This document shows, piece after piece, positions 42,395 to 50,134 of a DNA stretch of 58,385 nucleotides. The notes under the pieces were generated by a model. That model saw only the letters and a program-made list of their open reading frames with translations. It had not been told where the DNA came from and ran no database searches. The stretch is taken from contig JAEUKX010000039.1 in NCBI GenBank assembly GCA_016794025.1, positions 1 to 58,385 of the forward strand. The letters run 5' to 3'. Origin of the DNA: Rhodospirillales bacterium (GTDB taxonomy: Bacteria; Pseudomonadota; Alphaproteobacteria; CACIAM-22H2). Position 1 is the stretch's first letter, and the number at the start of each line of letters is the position of its first letter. The position numbers and the translations under genes were made by a program.

Positions 42395-43364
42395 TCTTCC
42401 CACGGTCGAGGACGTGCGCGCGGCGGCGCGGCGCATCGAGAAGCACGCGATCCGTACGCCGCTTCTCAATTCCCCGACGCTCGATGCCAAGCTCGGCGGG
42501 CGGCTGTTCGTGAAGGCCGAGCCGCTGCAGCGAACCGGATCGTTCAAGTTCCGCGGTGCGTACAACAAGATTTCGCAAATTCCCGAGGATCGGAAGAAGC
42601 ACGGGGTCGTGGCGTTCTCGTCCGGCAACCATGCGCAGGGGGTTGCCGCGGCGGCAACGATGCTCGGCATTCCGTCCTGGATCGTGATGCCGAAGGATGC
42701 GCCGGCGATCAAGATCGCGCGGACGAAGGAGTTCGGAGCGACGGTCGTCCCCTATGACCGTTATACCGAAGACCGCGAGGAGATCGGCGCCAGGCTCCAG
42801 GCCGAGCGTGGTGCGACACTTGTGCCGCCATTCGACGATCCGGACGTGATCGCCGGCCAGGGCACGATCGGCCTTGAGATCGCGGAGCAGTGCGCGGGCG
42901 TCGGTGTGAAACCGGACTCGGTGGTTGTCTGCTGCGGTGGCGGCGGGCTGGTCTCTGGCACTGCGCTTGCCCTCGCTGGCGTGATGCCGGGCGTGCCGGT
43001 CTATGCAGCCGAACCCGCCGATTTTGACGATACGAAGCGCAGTCTCGAAGGCGGGCGTCGGGTCGGAAACGATCCGGCCGCGCGTTCGATCTGCGATGCC
43101 CTCCTCTCTCCGATGCCCGGCGAGATCACATTTGCGCTGAACAGCCGGCTGCTGAAAGGCGGCCTTACAGTGACGGATGACGAGGCGCGGGCCGCGATGC
43201 GGACCGCTTTCGTCGAACTGAAGCTCGTCGTCGAACCGGGCGGTGCCGTGGCGCTTGCAAGCGTGCTCAGCGGCAAGCTTCCGATTGCCGGCAAGACGGT
43301 CGTGGTCGTGGCGTCGGGCGGCAATGTCGATCCGGCTCTGTTCGCCCAGACGCTCGGCTGCTGA
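42366..43364 (+). CDS. Threonine/serine dehydratase-type PLP enzyme
   Basis: 332 residues, fold-type II PLP enzyme. PLP lysine in TGSFKFRGAYNK, the asparagine loop SSGNHAQG, and the glycine loop CCGGGGLVSG. There is no C-terminal ACT regulatory domain, so it is of the short catabolic type, probably threonine ammonia-lyase (TdcB-like) or threo-3-hydroxyaspartate dehydratase. The sequence alone does not separate these. ATG 42366 lies inside the preceding gene. A gap of 90 bp with no gene precedes the next start. Confidence 0.88.
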   Translation: MISSAVTRSDLPTVEDVRAAARRIEKHAIRTPLLNSPTLDAKLGGRLFVKAEPLQRTGSFKFRGAYNKISQIPEDRKKHGVVAFSSGNHAQGVAAAATMLGIPSWIVMPKDAPAIKIARTKEFGATVVPYDRYTEDREEIGARLQAERGATLVPPFDDPDVIAGQGTIGLEIAEQCAGVGVKPDSVVVCCGGGGLVSGTALALAGVMPGVPVYAAEPADFDDTKRSLEGGRRVGNDPAARSICDALLSPMPGEITFALNSRLLKGGLTVTDDEARAAMRTAFVELKLVVEPGGAVALASVLSGKLPIAGKTVVVVASGGNVDPALFAQTLGC

Positions 43365-43454
43365 TGCCGGGCGCACCCGTCGAAGCCGTTGCACTCGCGG
43401 GCACGGACCGGTAATTCTCGTGCCTGTCGACTTGGAGCTGCGGAGACAAGTCCC

Positions 43455-43982
43455 GTGTCGAGACCGGCCACCCAACATACGCGGCGTGAAGTAGAGAGCC
43501 TTCTCTCCGCACTCGAGGGGCACGCCGACAACGTCATCAGCGCGGCCAAGGACGTTTCCGGCGCCTTGGCGGAAGAGGAATTCGGCATCTATGCCAGGTT
43601 CCGTGCCCATTGCGACGACTTCGACACGCTCGCGATCGTCATCGAGTATCGGCTCAAGAATCTCCGCGGCGGTCGCGACAAGGCTCTCGAGGCGCAGTTC
43701 GAGGAGCTGACTCTTTTCATGCTTTCCGCGACGCTGCAGACAAGCCTGCACTTCCTGAAGATCCTTGCGAACCGGAACGAACTGCCGCTGGGTTCGAAGG
43801 ACATCTTCCTTTCCGAACTCCGCAGCCTTTACCGCGTCAAGCAGCTGCTGGAGATGGATCGTTTCAAGCAGAAAATATCCGCACGCGCGGCAAGAGACAT
43901 CGAGACGGCCGAGGAAATACTCGGCCTGATCATCGAGCGTGCGCCAAGTCTTCTCCAACTTGAAATCGGCGGAGCGGCCTGA
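43455..43982 (+). CDS. Uncharacterised helical protein A (tandem paralogue)
   Basis: About 175 residues from GTG 43455, which has GGAGA 9 nt upstream; an open frame from 43389 adds unlike sequence. Not recognised. Almost entirely predicted helix, no signal peptide or membrane segment. A core of about 115 residues is shared with the next gene: DDFDTLAIVIEYRLKNLR, ELTLFMLS, SLHFLKILA, ELPLG, SELRSLY and IIERAP. Conserved acidic/aromatic DFDTLAIVIEY and SLHFL suggest a helical-bundle interface or ligand site. The stop overlaps the next start (ATGA), so the two proteins are probably made in equal amounts. Confidence 0.72.
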   Translation: MSRPATQHTRREVESLLSALEGHADNVISAAKDVSGALAEEEFGIYARFRAHCDDFDTLAIVIEYRLKNLRGGRDKALEAQFEELTLFMLSATLQTSLHFLKILANRNELPLGSKDIFLSELRSLYRVKQLLEMDRFKQKISARAARDIETAEEILGLIIERAPSLLQLEIGGAA

Positions 43983-44521
43983 TGCTTTCAAGTATCCAGC
44001 TCGACCGGGAAAACGAGCAGGCGACATCGAAGGTCCGCGAAATGCTCGTGGCACTGGAACGTGGCGCGACGCGCGTGATCCTTGCGGCACAGGAAGCGGC
44101 CAACGAAGCGAACGACGACAAGTACAAGGCCTATGTGGGGTTTCGCGAGGTCGTTGACGATTTCGACACGCTTGCGATCGTGATCGAGTACAAGCTGAAG
44201 CGGCTCCGGGACGACAAGGCTGCGGCACTTTCAGAGAAATTCGACGAGCTGACGGCGTTCATGCTGTCATCGATCGTCACGGCCAGCCTCCATTTCCTGC
44301 GAATTCTTGCGGAAAAGAAGGAGCTGCCACTGGGCGCCCGGGACGTCTTCAAGTCGGAACTGCGCAGCCTCTACCATGCGAAGGAGCGCATCGAGAGCGA
44401 GCGCTACATGCACCGTCTCAACGAACGGACCCGTGCCGACCTCGTCGCTGCCGAGCAGATCCTGGAGGTCGTGATCGAGCGCGCCCCTCGCCTGCTCCGG
44501 TTTGACGACAAGGTGGACTGA
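43982..44521 (+). CDS. Uncharacterised helical protein B (tandem paralogue)
   Basis: 179 residues. Roughly 55% identical by eye to protein A over its last 115 residues (DDFDTLAIVIEYKLKRLR, ELTAFMLS, SLHFLRILA, ELPLG, SELRSLYHAKE, VIERAPRLL), with an unlike N-terminal 50. Shared blocks are unbroken, so both copies are under constraint. Helical, charged, cytoplasmic. Retention of both in a coupled pair suggests a heteromer. No catalytic motif is evident and no domain family is recognised. It ends 15 bp before a convergent small secreted-protein gene. Confidence 0.74.
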   Translation: MLSSIQLDRENEQATSKVREMLVALERGATRVILAAQEAANEANDDKYKAYVGFREVVDDFDTLAIVIEYKLKRLRDDKAAALSEKFDELTAFMLSSIVTASLHFLRILAEKKELPLGARDVFKSELRSLYHAKERIESERYMHRLNERTRADLVAAEQILEVVIERAPRLLRFDDKVD

Positions 44522-44536
44522 TCGGGTGGCGCGCTT

Positions 44537-44794
44537 TCAGCGGCGTTTCGCCCCCTTCGCGCGATCCTGAATCATTTTTTGTTCGACGGCTCTGTTGCAG
44601 CGGATGCGCTGCAGACCGGCGAGACGCTGTGACTCCCGGAGGTCTTTTCCGGTCGCTGTCGCGGCCTTCTTCAATTCCCGCGCATAGAGTGTGTCGCATT
44701 CGGCGTAGGTTGTCGGCGTCCGTTGCGCCAGCACCGGGCCGGCGCCCATCGCAATTGTGACCACTATCGACAAGAGCGCCAGACGAATGCCCAT
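44537..44794 (-). CDS. Small exported protein of unknown function
   Basis: 85 residues. Signal peptide MGIRLALLSIVVTIAMG to PVLAQ; mature part of about 60 residues, basic and helical, with two cysteines (YAECDTLY and RIRCNRAV) that could pair. It ends in a Lys/Arg-rich tail. Not recognised. ATG 44794 is chosen because it starts the signal peptide; an open frame to 44860 is leader. Its upstream region is AT-rich and adjoins the small-RNA promoter, which points the other way. Confidence 0.6.
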   Translation of the reverse strand: MGIRLALLSIVVTIAMGAGPVLAQRTPTTYAECDTLYARELKKAATATGKDLRESQRLAGLQRIRCNRAVEQKMIQDRAKGAKRR

Positions 44795-44872
44795 CAGAAA
44801 GTCCGCCAAGATAACTTCAGTATGTTGATAATAAACGATAATGCAGAGTTTTTCGAGCAATTCCCTTTTTCC

Positions 44873-44900
44873 TTGACATTTATATAAAATACATTATAAA
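44873..44900 (+). promoter_or_regulatory. Strong sigma70-type promoter of the candidate small RNA
   Basis: Perfect -35 TTGACA (44873-44878), 16-nt spacer, -10 TATAAA (44895-44900), in an AT-rich island. It is the best promoter match in the window and no protein gene follows it on this strand before the terminator. Confidence 0.75.
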
Positions 44901-44906
44901 TATGCG

Positions 44907-45018
44907 TAAGATTTACCGGGAATTTCCGGTATCTCCATGTCGAGCTTCCTCGGTCAAGCTGGTCCCTTGACCTGGTCCCGCCGGCTTGCGGATCCCCTTC
45001 CGCAAGCCGGCTTTTCCT
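44907..45018 (+). ncRNA. Candidate orphan small regulatory RNA
   Basis: About 110 nt between a consensus promoter and a consensus terminator. Hairpin 1: ACCGG/CCGGT at 44915-44930. Hairpin 2: GGTCAAG/CTTGACC at 44952-44972 with a 7-nt loop. Terminator hairpin 44980-45011, then TTTTCCTTTT. The octamer CTGGTCCC occurs twice (44959-44966 in loop 2, 44972-44979 between hairpins), partly unpaired, and could be a seed for mRNA pairing. An open frame crosses it (from ATG 44937) but runs through the terminator and has no Shine-Dalgarno. No known RNA family was recognised. Confidence 0.65.
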
Positions 45019-45020
45019 TT
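44980..45020 (+). terminator. Rho-independent terminator of the small RNA
   Basis: GCCGGCTTGCGGA (44980-44992) and TCCGCAAGCCGGC (44999-45011) form a perfect 13-bp stem with a 6-nt loop, followed by TTTTCCTTT. The T-run exists only on the plus strand, so it does not serve the minus-strand gene ending at 45021. Confidence 0.9.
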
Positions 45021-45347
45021 TCAGTCGTAAAACATGAAGAACGCGGCACCGACAAGGCAGCCGAACGCGACGAAGTGGTTCCACTTCACGCTCTCGCCCA
45101 GCCAGAAGATCGCGAACAATGCAAAGACAACGAGCGTCACGATCTCCTGGATCGTCTTCAGCTGAACGCCCGTGAATGTCCCATATCCATAGCGATTTGC
45201 CGGTACTGCAAGGCAATATTCGACGAACGCAATGCCCCAGCTCACGACAATCGCCTGCCATAGCGGCCAACCGGGATATTTCAGGTGTCCGTACCAGGCG
45301 AACGTCATGAAGACGTTGGAGCAGATCAACAGTGAAATCGTGAGCAT
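45021..45347 (-). CDS. DMT-superfamily small membrane protein (DUF486)
   Basis: 108 residues, four membrane helices of an SMR-like fold. Family marks: LLICSNVFMTFAWYGHLK at the N-terminus, WGIAFVEYCLAVPANRYGY, GVQLKTIQEIVTLVVFA and the C-terminal VAFGCLVGAAFFMFYD. Inner-membrane protein; transport substrate unknown. ATG 45347. No terminator on its own strand is evident after its stop. Confidence 0.9.
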   Translation of the reverse strand: MLTISLLICSNVFMTFAWYGHLKYPGWPLWQAIVVSWGIAFVEYCLAVPANRYGYGTFTGVQLKTIQEIVTLVVFALFAIFWLGESVKWNHFVAFGCLVGAAFFMFYD

Positions 45348-45436
45348 TTCTCTTGATGCCTCCGCGAAAGACAGCCTTGCGGTGCATGCCGCAATCGTTT
45401 GAAGTTGCGTTCAAATTTGCGCTAAAATGTTGATGA

Positions 45437-45802
45437 ATGGAATCGACGGAGGCAAGAGAACAGATCGACAAGGCGGCGTTGCAGATCCTTGCATCGTCCG
45501 TCGGCACGATTCTGGGCGAACATTCCAAGATCCACCAATTCGTCAAGCTTGCGGCTGAACGGCCAACGACAATCAACATCGACCGTGCCCGCCGGACTTT
45601 CGACGCCCTTCCCGTCTACCAGCGCAAGCGTGTCGCGGAGACGGCCGAAGGAGTCGCGATCAAGCAGAAGAACAGCATGACGATGTCCTCGATCCTTGGC
45701 CGGCTCGGCGGAACGAAGGCCGCTGCGGCTGCCATCGCCGCTAAAGCGCCCGTCGCTGTCGAGCCAAAGCGCAAGACGGTCAAGGAAGTCGTCTGGAAGT
45801 AG
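45437..45802 (+). CDS. Small helical protein of unknown function
   Basis: 121 residues, not recognised. The first 80 residues look like a folded helical domain (REQIDKAALQILASSVGTIL, SKIHQFVKLAAE, RTFDALPVYQRKRVAE). The tail is Ala/Lys-rich and basic (GGTKAAAAAIAAKAPVA, PKRKTVKEVVWK), suggesting nucleic-acid or membrane-surface binding. No signal peptide. ATG 45437 has no strong ribosome-binding site. Convergent with the EamA exporter, 6 bp apart. Confidence 0.6.
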   Translation: MESTEAREQIDKAALQILASSVGTILGEHSKIHQFVKLAAERPTTINIDRARRTFDALPVYQRKRVAETAEGVAIKQKNSMTMSSILGRLGGTKAAAAAIAAKAPVAVEPKRKTVKEVVWK

Positions 45803-45808
45803 CGCGCC

Positions 45809-46660
45809 TCAGCCACCGCGCCTGACGACGACGATCGCGCCGGCGGCGATCAGGATCATTCCAATCACGGCTAGAACATCAGGAACCTCGCCGAAGACGA
45901 ATATCCCCATGAGCGTCGCCACGCCGACCTGCACGAACACCAGCGGCGACATCTTCGAAAACTGCCCCAGTGCATAACCGCGCGACAGGCAGCGCTGCCC
46001 CAGCCAGGTGAGGGCGCCGAGAACCACGAGCCATGGCAGGTGGTGCAATTCCGGCGGTGTCCACCCGACGGCCGCCAGCGGAGCGCCAAGCGGCAGGCCT
46101 GCAAAGATGAACCAGAAGGCAATTCGGTCGGGCGGTTCCGTTGCGGAAAGCTGCTTGACCATCATCATGGCGAGGCATGTAAGGACCGCACTGAAGAGGG
46201 CCACGAACGAGAACGGGTTCAGTTCGCCGCCCGGCTTGACGATCATCAGGACGCCGACGAACCCGAGAAGTGTCGCCGCCACCCGGATCGGCCCGACACG
46301 CTCCCCGAAAACGATCGCGGCAACGATCATCGACCAGAACGGGGTCGTATATGACAGGGCGAAGGCGTCGCCGATCGGCAGGTGCGTCAAGGCGACGACA
46401 AAGAGCATGAAGCTGGTGAAGCCGGCCGCGCCCCGCAGGAAGTGTGCGAGCGGCCGGGTCGTCGCGACGGTCGCCCAGCTGCGCCGCCAGACCATCGGAA
46501 GGAAGAATGGCAGCGCAAAAACATGGCGCAGGAACCCCACCATCCCCCAGTCGAGTTCCCGCGAAAGGTACTTGATCAACCCGCCACAGGCGGCAAAGCA
46601 GAGCGCCCCGCTGACGACGTAGAGCGCACCTTTTGCGTCGCTGCGGACGGCATTTTGCAT
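45809..46660 (-). CDS. EamA family (DMT) transporter
   Basis: 283 residues with about ten membrane helices forming two EamA repeats. Landmarks are the N-terminal GALYVVSGALCFAACGGLIK, HLPIGDAFALSYTTPFW, and in the second repeat LGALTWLGQRCLSRGYALG and a FVQVGVATLMGIFVFGEVPD helix pair. An inner-membrane exporter of metabolites such as amino acids or their derivatives; the substrate is not predictable. ATG 46660. The divergent pseudouridine synthase starts 78 bp away. Confidence 0.92.
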   Translation of the reverse strand: MQNAVRSDAKGALYVVSGALCFAACGGLIKYLSRELDWGMVGFLRHVFALPFFLPMVWRRSWATVATTRPLAHFLRGAAGFTSFMLFVVALTHLPIGDAFALSYTTPFWSMIVAAIVFGERVGPIRVAATLLGFVGVLMIVKPGGELNPFSFVALFSAVLTCLAMMMVKQLSATEPPDRIAFWFIFAGLPLGAPLAAVGWTPPELHHLPWLVVLGALTWLGQRCLSRGYALGQFSKMSPLVFVQVGVATLMGIFVFGEVPDVLAVIGMILIAAGAIVVVRRGG

Positions 46661-46737
46661 CAGAATCGGACCATGGCTACGGGCCGACTCTACCGAGCCA
46701 AGTGCGCCACGTCGTTGAACAGTATAGTTTGCCAGCC

Positions 46738-47451
46738 ATGACGCCTGAGCAGATCCGGAGCCGAGTTCTCTTCCGAGATGGGCAGGTCCTGATTGTCGAC
46801 AAGCCGGCGGGGCTTGCCGTGCACGCGGGACCGAGCGGCGGCGAAAGCCTGCGCGATTACCTGTCGGAACTCAGGTTCGGCATTCTGCCGCAGCCGGAAC
46901 CGGCACATCGGCTTGATCGGGACACGTCCGGCTGCCTCGTCCTTGGACGCACGAAGAAGGCCATCGTGCGTTTGGGCCGCCTCTTCTCCTCCGGCCAGGT
47001 CCGGAAAACGTATTGGGCCGTCGTGGTCGGGCGACCGCCAGCCGATGCTGGGTCGGTGGACTACCCGCTCCTCAAGAAGAACAGCCGGGCCGGTTGGCAC
47101 GTTCAGGTCGACCCAAGCGGGCAGCCGTCCTTGACGACCTATCGTGTCGTCGGAGCGGGCGACGGTCTTGCCTGGCTGGCGCTGGAACCGAAAACCGGCC
47201 GTACGCACCAGATCCGGGTCCATCTGGCAGCAATCGGGTGCCCGATCCTCGGCGATCCCGTCTACGGCGCGGATCGGTCCCGCGCGAAAGAACATCAGCT
47301 TCACCTCCATGCGCGCGAGATCCGCGTGCCCTACTACGCCCGACGCGAACTTCTCAAGGCGATCGCAGAAGTACCGGACCACATGAAGGCCATGCTTCGC
47401 GTGTGCGGCTGGAAGGATGGGCCGCGACTGCCCGTGGGTAGTGCAGCATGA
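46738..47451 (+). CDS. RluA family RNA pseudouridine synthase
   Basis: 237 residues. Catalytic motif HRLDRDTSG (Asp near residue 62) and KPAGLAVHAG are diagnostic; KTGRTHQIRVHLAAIGCPILGD is the second family block. No S4 domain. It would isomerise uridines in rRNA or tRNA; the target is not predictable. ATG 46738; its stop overlaps the next start (ATGA). First gene of an RNA-modification group that extends to 50134. Confidence 0.93.
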   Translation: MTPEQIRSRVLFRDGQVLIVDKPAGLAVHAGPSGGESLRDYLSELRFGILPQPEPAHRLDRDTSGCLVLGRTKKAIVRLGRLFSSGQVRKTYWAVVVGRPPADAGSVDYPLLKKNSRAGWHVQVDPSGQPSLTTYRVVGAGDGLAWLALEPKTGRTHQIRVHLAAIGCPILGDPVYGADRSRAKEHQLHLHAREIRVPYYARRELLKAIAEVPDHMKAMLRVCGWKDGPRLPVGSAA

Positions 47452-48356
47452 CGCTTGCAGCACAGATTGATCCCGCCTCGCCCGATGTCGATCTTCGCGA
47501 CGCTAGCCGCGCGCTCGCGTCGCGTCGGCCGATCGTGGCGGGGCTGCTTCTGTCGCTGCTCCTGCATGTTGTGTTCGGTCTGCTGGTGATCGAGTTCCCG
47601 GCGCGCGACGACGCAGCACTGCGCGAGATCGTCATTCCGGTCGAGCTTCTGGCAGAGCCTCCCTCGCCCCCCGCTCCCGTACCGAAGACCCCACCGCAGG
47701 CTCAGGTGCCTCCGGAACCGCCGGCGCGGCCGCCCGAGCCGAAAGCAGAGCCTGCCCCGCAGCCGCCGATCGCTCCGCCGCAGATCATTCAGCGCGAAAC
47801 GGCACCCAATGCCGCCAGATCGAGCGCGCCACGCCCCCAGCCGCCGCGGGCGACAGCGCCGACAGCAACACCGAAGCCGGTCCCGGTGCGGCCGGCAGAA
47901 TCCCCGGACGGTCTGCAGCCTGCAGCACCGCCCGTGGAGAAGCGACCGGCGCTTGGCGTGTCGACCGGGCGTACGACCGACATCGGGCCCGCCGGACCGG
48001 CGGGCGAAAAACTCGCGCAAAGCGACGTCGACTACCTGCTGGCACAGGTGCTTCGTGTCTGGCTGATCGACTTTCGATCACCCCGCTTCAAGGACATCGT
48101 CATATCGGGCAACTTCCAGCTCAACCCGGACGGAACTTTGGGCGCGCCGTTTGGCGTGAACGATCCGTGGGCCCCTGAGCGCATGGTGTCGAACTATTCC
48201 GAACTGCTTCGCCCGGAAGCACGCGACCAGCGGACTGCCCTGGAGAGCTTTCTCGCCGCAATGCGGCAGGCCCAGCCGTTTCGGCGCCAGCCCGATGCGG
48301 TTCCTCTGACAGGACCGAGGATCATGAGCTTCTCATTCCGGCTTGGGGATCTCTAG
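47448..48356 (+). CDS. TolA/TonB-like envelope protein
   Basis: 302 residues. One N-terminal membrane helix (about 28-50, RPIVAGLLLSLLLHVVFGLLV). Next comes a 130-residue Pro/Ala-rich periplasmic spacer (PPSPPAPVPKTPPQAQVPPE and on). The compact C-terminal domain (about 190-300) starts AQSDVDYLLAQVLRVWLIDF and continues with DIVISGNFQLNPDGTLG, which resembles TolA/TonB C-terminal folds. It could couple inner-membrane energy to the outer membrane, but no ExbB/TolQ or ExbD/TolR partner adjoins. Coupled by ATGA to the pseudouridine synthase. Confidence 0.72.
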   Translation: MTLAAQIDPASPDVDLRDASRALASRRPIVAGLLLSLLLHVVFGLLVIEFPARDDAALREIVIPVELLAEPPSPPAPVPKTPPQAQVPPEPPARPPEPKAEPAPQPPIAPPQIIQRETAPNAARSSAPRPQPPRATAPTATPKPVPVRPAESPDGLQPAAPPVEKRPALGVSTGRTTDIGPAGPAGEKLAQSDVDYLLAQVLRVWLIDFRSPRFKDIVISGNFQLNPDGTLGAPFGVNDPWAPERMVSNYSELLRPEARDQRTALESFLAAMRQAQPFRRQPDAVPLTGPRIMSFSFRLGDL

Positions 48357-48392
48357 CGGCGCTGGTAAGTTCCCGCCCGCAACGAATGACGG

Positions 48393-49325
48393 TTGGCGCC
48401 CTTGAGTCCCGAGATCAGCATCCTCGTCACGCCCGGCTGGAAGGATTACGCGCTGCTCGACACGGGCAATGCCCGCAAGCTCGAGCGTTTCGGCAGTATC
48501 AAGCTGGTGCGTCCGGAGCCGCAGGCGCTCTGGCGCCCGTCGCTTCCAGCCGATGCGTGGGATGGTGCGGACGCCTTCTTCGATGCCAAGCCAAACGAAG
48601 GGCGTGCAGGCGAAGATGACGATTCTTGGGGCCGGTGGCGGTTTGCACGGCAGCTGGCGCCGGAATGGCGCGTGCGGATCGAAGACGTCACGATGTTGTG
48701 CCGGTTTTCGGCGTTCCGCCATGTGGGGCTTTTCCCCGAACAGGCGCCGCACTGGCTGTGGATACGCGATACGGCGAGCCGGCTGGGCGCGGAGAAGCCG
48801 CGTCTCCTGAATCTTTTCGCGTACACCGGCGCAGCAAGCCTGCTCGCAGCGGCTGCCGGGTTCGAGGTCACCCACGTCGATGCCTCCAAGAAGGCGATCG
48901 CGTGGGCGAAGGAGAATCAGGCGGCGTCGGGCCTCGGCGCGGCGCCGATCCGCTGGATATGCGACGATGCCACGAAATTTGTCGCGCGCGAGGTGCGGCG
49001 CGGGAGCAGATACCACGGCGTTCTTCTGGATCCGCCGAAGTTCGGCCGCGGCCCGGCAAACGAAACGTGGCGGATCGAAGACGGCCTCATGCCGATGCTT
49101 TCCGACTGCGCACGGCTCCTCGCCGACGGACCCGCATTCCTGATGCTGACCGCCTATGCGATCCGCCTGTCGGCGCTTTCGCTGCTCGAAACCGCGCGGG
49201 ATGCCATGTCGACGCCGGGCGGACAGTTTCAGGCCGGCGAGCTTGCCGTCGAGCAGGCAGCTGGCGCGCGGCATCTATCGACTTCGCTGTTTGTGCGCTG
49301 GACTTCGGCCGGGTTGCAGCCATGA
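48393..49325 (+). CDS. Class I SAM-dependent RNA methyltransferase (RlmI-like)
   Basis: 310 residues from TTG 48393; TTG 48402 is equally possible and no ATG fits. N-terminal TPGWKDYALLDTGNARKLERFG is typical of this rRNA methyltransferase-like family. SAM motif I is LLNLFAYTGAASLLAAAAG, then VTHVDASKKAIAWAKEN and the catalytic-loop region LLDPPKFGRG. RlmI-type enzymes make 5-methylcytosine in 23S rRNA; the exact target is unknown here. It overlaps the next gene (ATGA at 49322). Confidence 0.87.
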   Translation: MAPLSPEISILVTPGWKDYALLDTGNARKLERFGSIKLVRPEPQALWRPSLPADAWDGADAFFDAKPNEGRAGEDDDSWGRWRFARQLAPEWRVRIEDVTMLCRFSAFRHVGLFPEQAPHWLWIRDTASRLGAEKPRLLNLFAYTGAASLLAAAAGFEVTHVDASKKAIAWAKENQAASGLGAAPIRWICDDATKFVAREVRRGSRYHGVLLDPPKFGRGPANETWRIEDGLMPMLSDCARLLADGPAFLMLTAYAIRLSALSLLETARDAMSTPGGQFQAGELAVEQAAGARHLSTSLFVRWTSAGLQP

Positions 49326-50134
49326 GCGACGTGCGGGAAATTTCCAGCCCGACGAATCCGCTCATCAAGGAGATCCGCGCCCTCCACATGCGCAAGTCGC
49401 GCATCGAGACCGGCCGCTTTCTGGCGGAAGGAGCGCGCACGATCCGTGAAGCACTCGACAACGGCACGGTGCCCGAACTTATCGTCTACCGGGCCGATCA
49501 GCGGGATGAGCCTGCCGTCACGGTCGTGCGCAAGGCCGCCGCCGCGGCCGGGACAGCGCTTGTCGAGGTGAATGCCGCGATCCTCGAGAAGATCTCCAAC
49601 CGTGACAATCCCCAGAGCGTCATCGGCGTCTTCCGTCAGAAGATCCGTTCCTTGAGCGAGCTGGACCCGCTACGTGCGCCCCTTTGGCTGGCCCTGGAAG
49701 GGGTCAGGGATCCGGGCAATTTCGGCACGTGCGTGCGGACGGCCGATGCGGTCGGCGCAGGCGGCGTCATCCTGATCGGAACGACCTGCGATCCGTTCAG
49801 CCCGGAAGCCGTGCGCGCGACAATGGGCTCCATCTTCGCGGTGCCGGTTTTTGCCGCAAGCACGCAGGAAGCGGTCGACCTTCTGGCGCGGTGGCCAGGG
49901 ACTTCGGTCGGTACGGCGCTTCAGGGGGCCGAGGACTACCGGCAGGTCAAATTCCGCGCACCGACCATCATCGTGAATGGAACCGAGCAGAGCGGCCTGA
50001 CGCAGGAGATGCGCGATGCCTGCGGCAAGCTGGCGAAGTTGCCGATGCGGGGCCGGGCTGATTCGCTGAATCTGTCCGTTGCTGCAAGCGTGATGCTCTA
50101 CGCGGCCCTCGATCGCCTGCTCCCGGACGGTTAG
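49322..50134 (+). CDS. SpoU/TrmH family RNA 2'-O-methyltransferase
   Basis: 270 residues with a trefoil-knot SPOUT domain. N-terminal substrate-binding part (SSPTNPLIKEIRAL, RFLAEGARTIREAL), then motif 1 NFGTCVRTADAVGAGGVIL, motif 2 IVNGTEQSGL and motif 3 LNLSVAASVMLYAAL. It methylates ribose 2'-OH in rRNA or tRNA. The start overlaps the preceding methyltransferase stop. Its 3' end overlaps the convergent PAS gene by 4 bp. Confidence 0.93.
   Translation: MSDVREISSPTNPLIKEIRALHMRKSRIETGRFLAEGARTIREALDNGTVPELIVYRADQRDEPAVTVVRKAAAAAGTALVEVNAAILEKISNRDNPQSVIGVFRQKIRSLSELDPLRAPLWLALEGVRDPGNFGTCVRTADAVGAGGVILIGTTCDPFSPEAVRATMGSIFAVPVFAASTQEAVDLLARWPGTSVGTALQGAEDYRQVKFRAPTIIVNGTEQSGLTQEMRDACGKLAKLPMRGRADSLNLSVAASVMLYAALDRLLPDG

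Noticed and set aside
44937..45263. Plus-strand frame beginning within the candidate small RNA
   Set aside because: Has no Shine-Dalgarno, reads through a strong terminator and then opposite the DUF486 gene.
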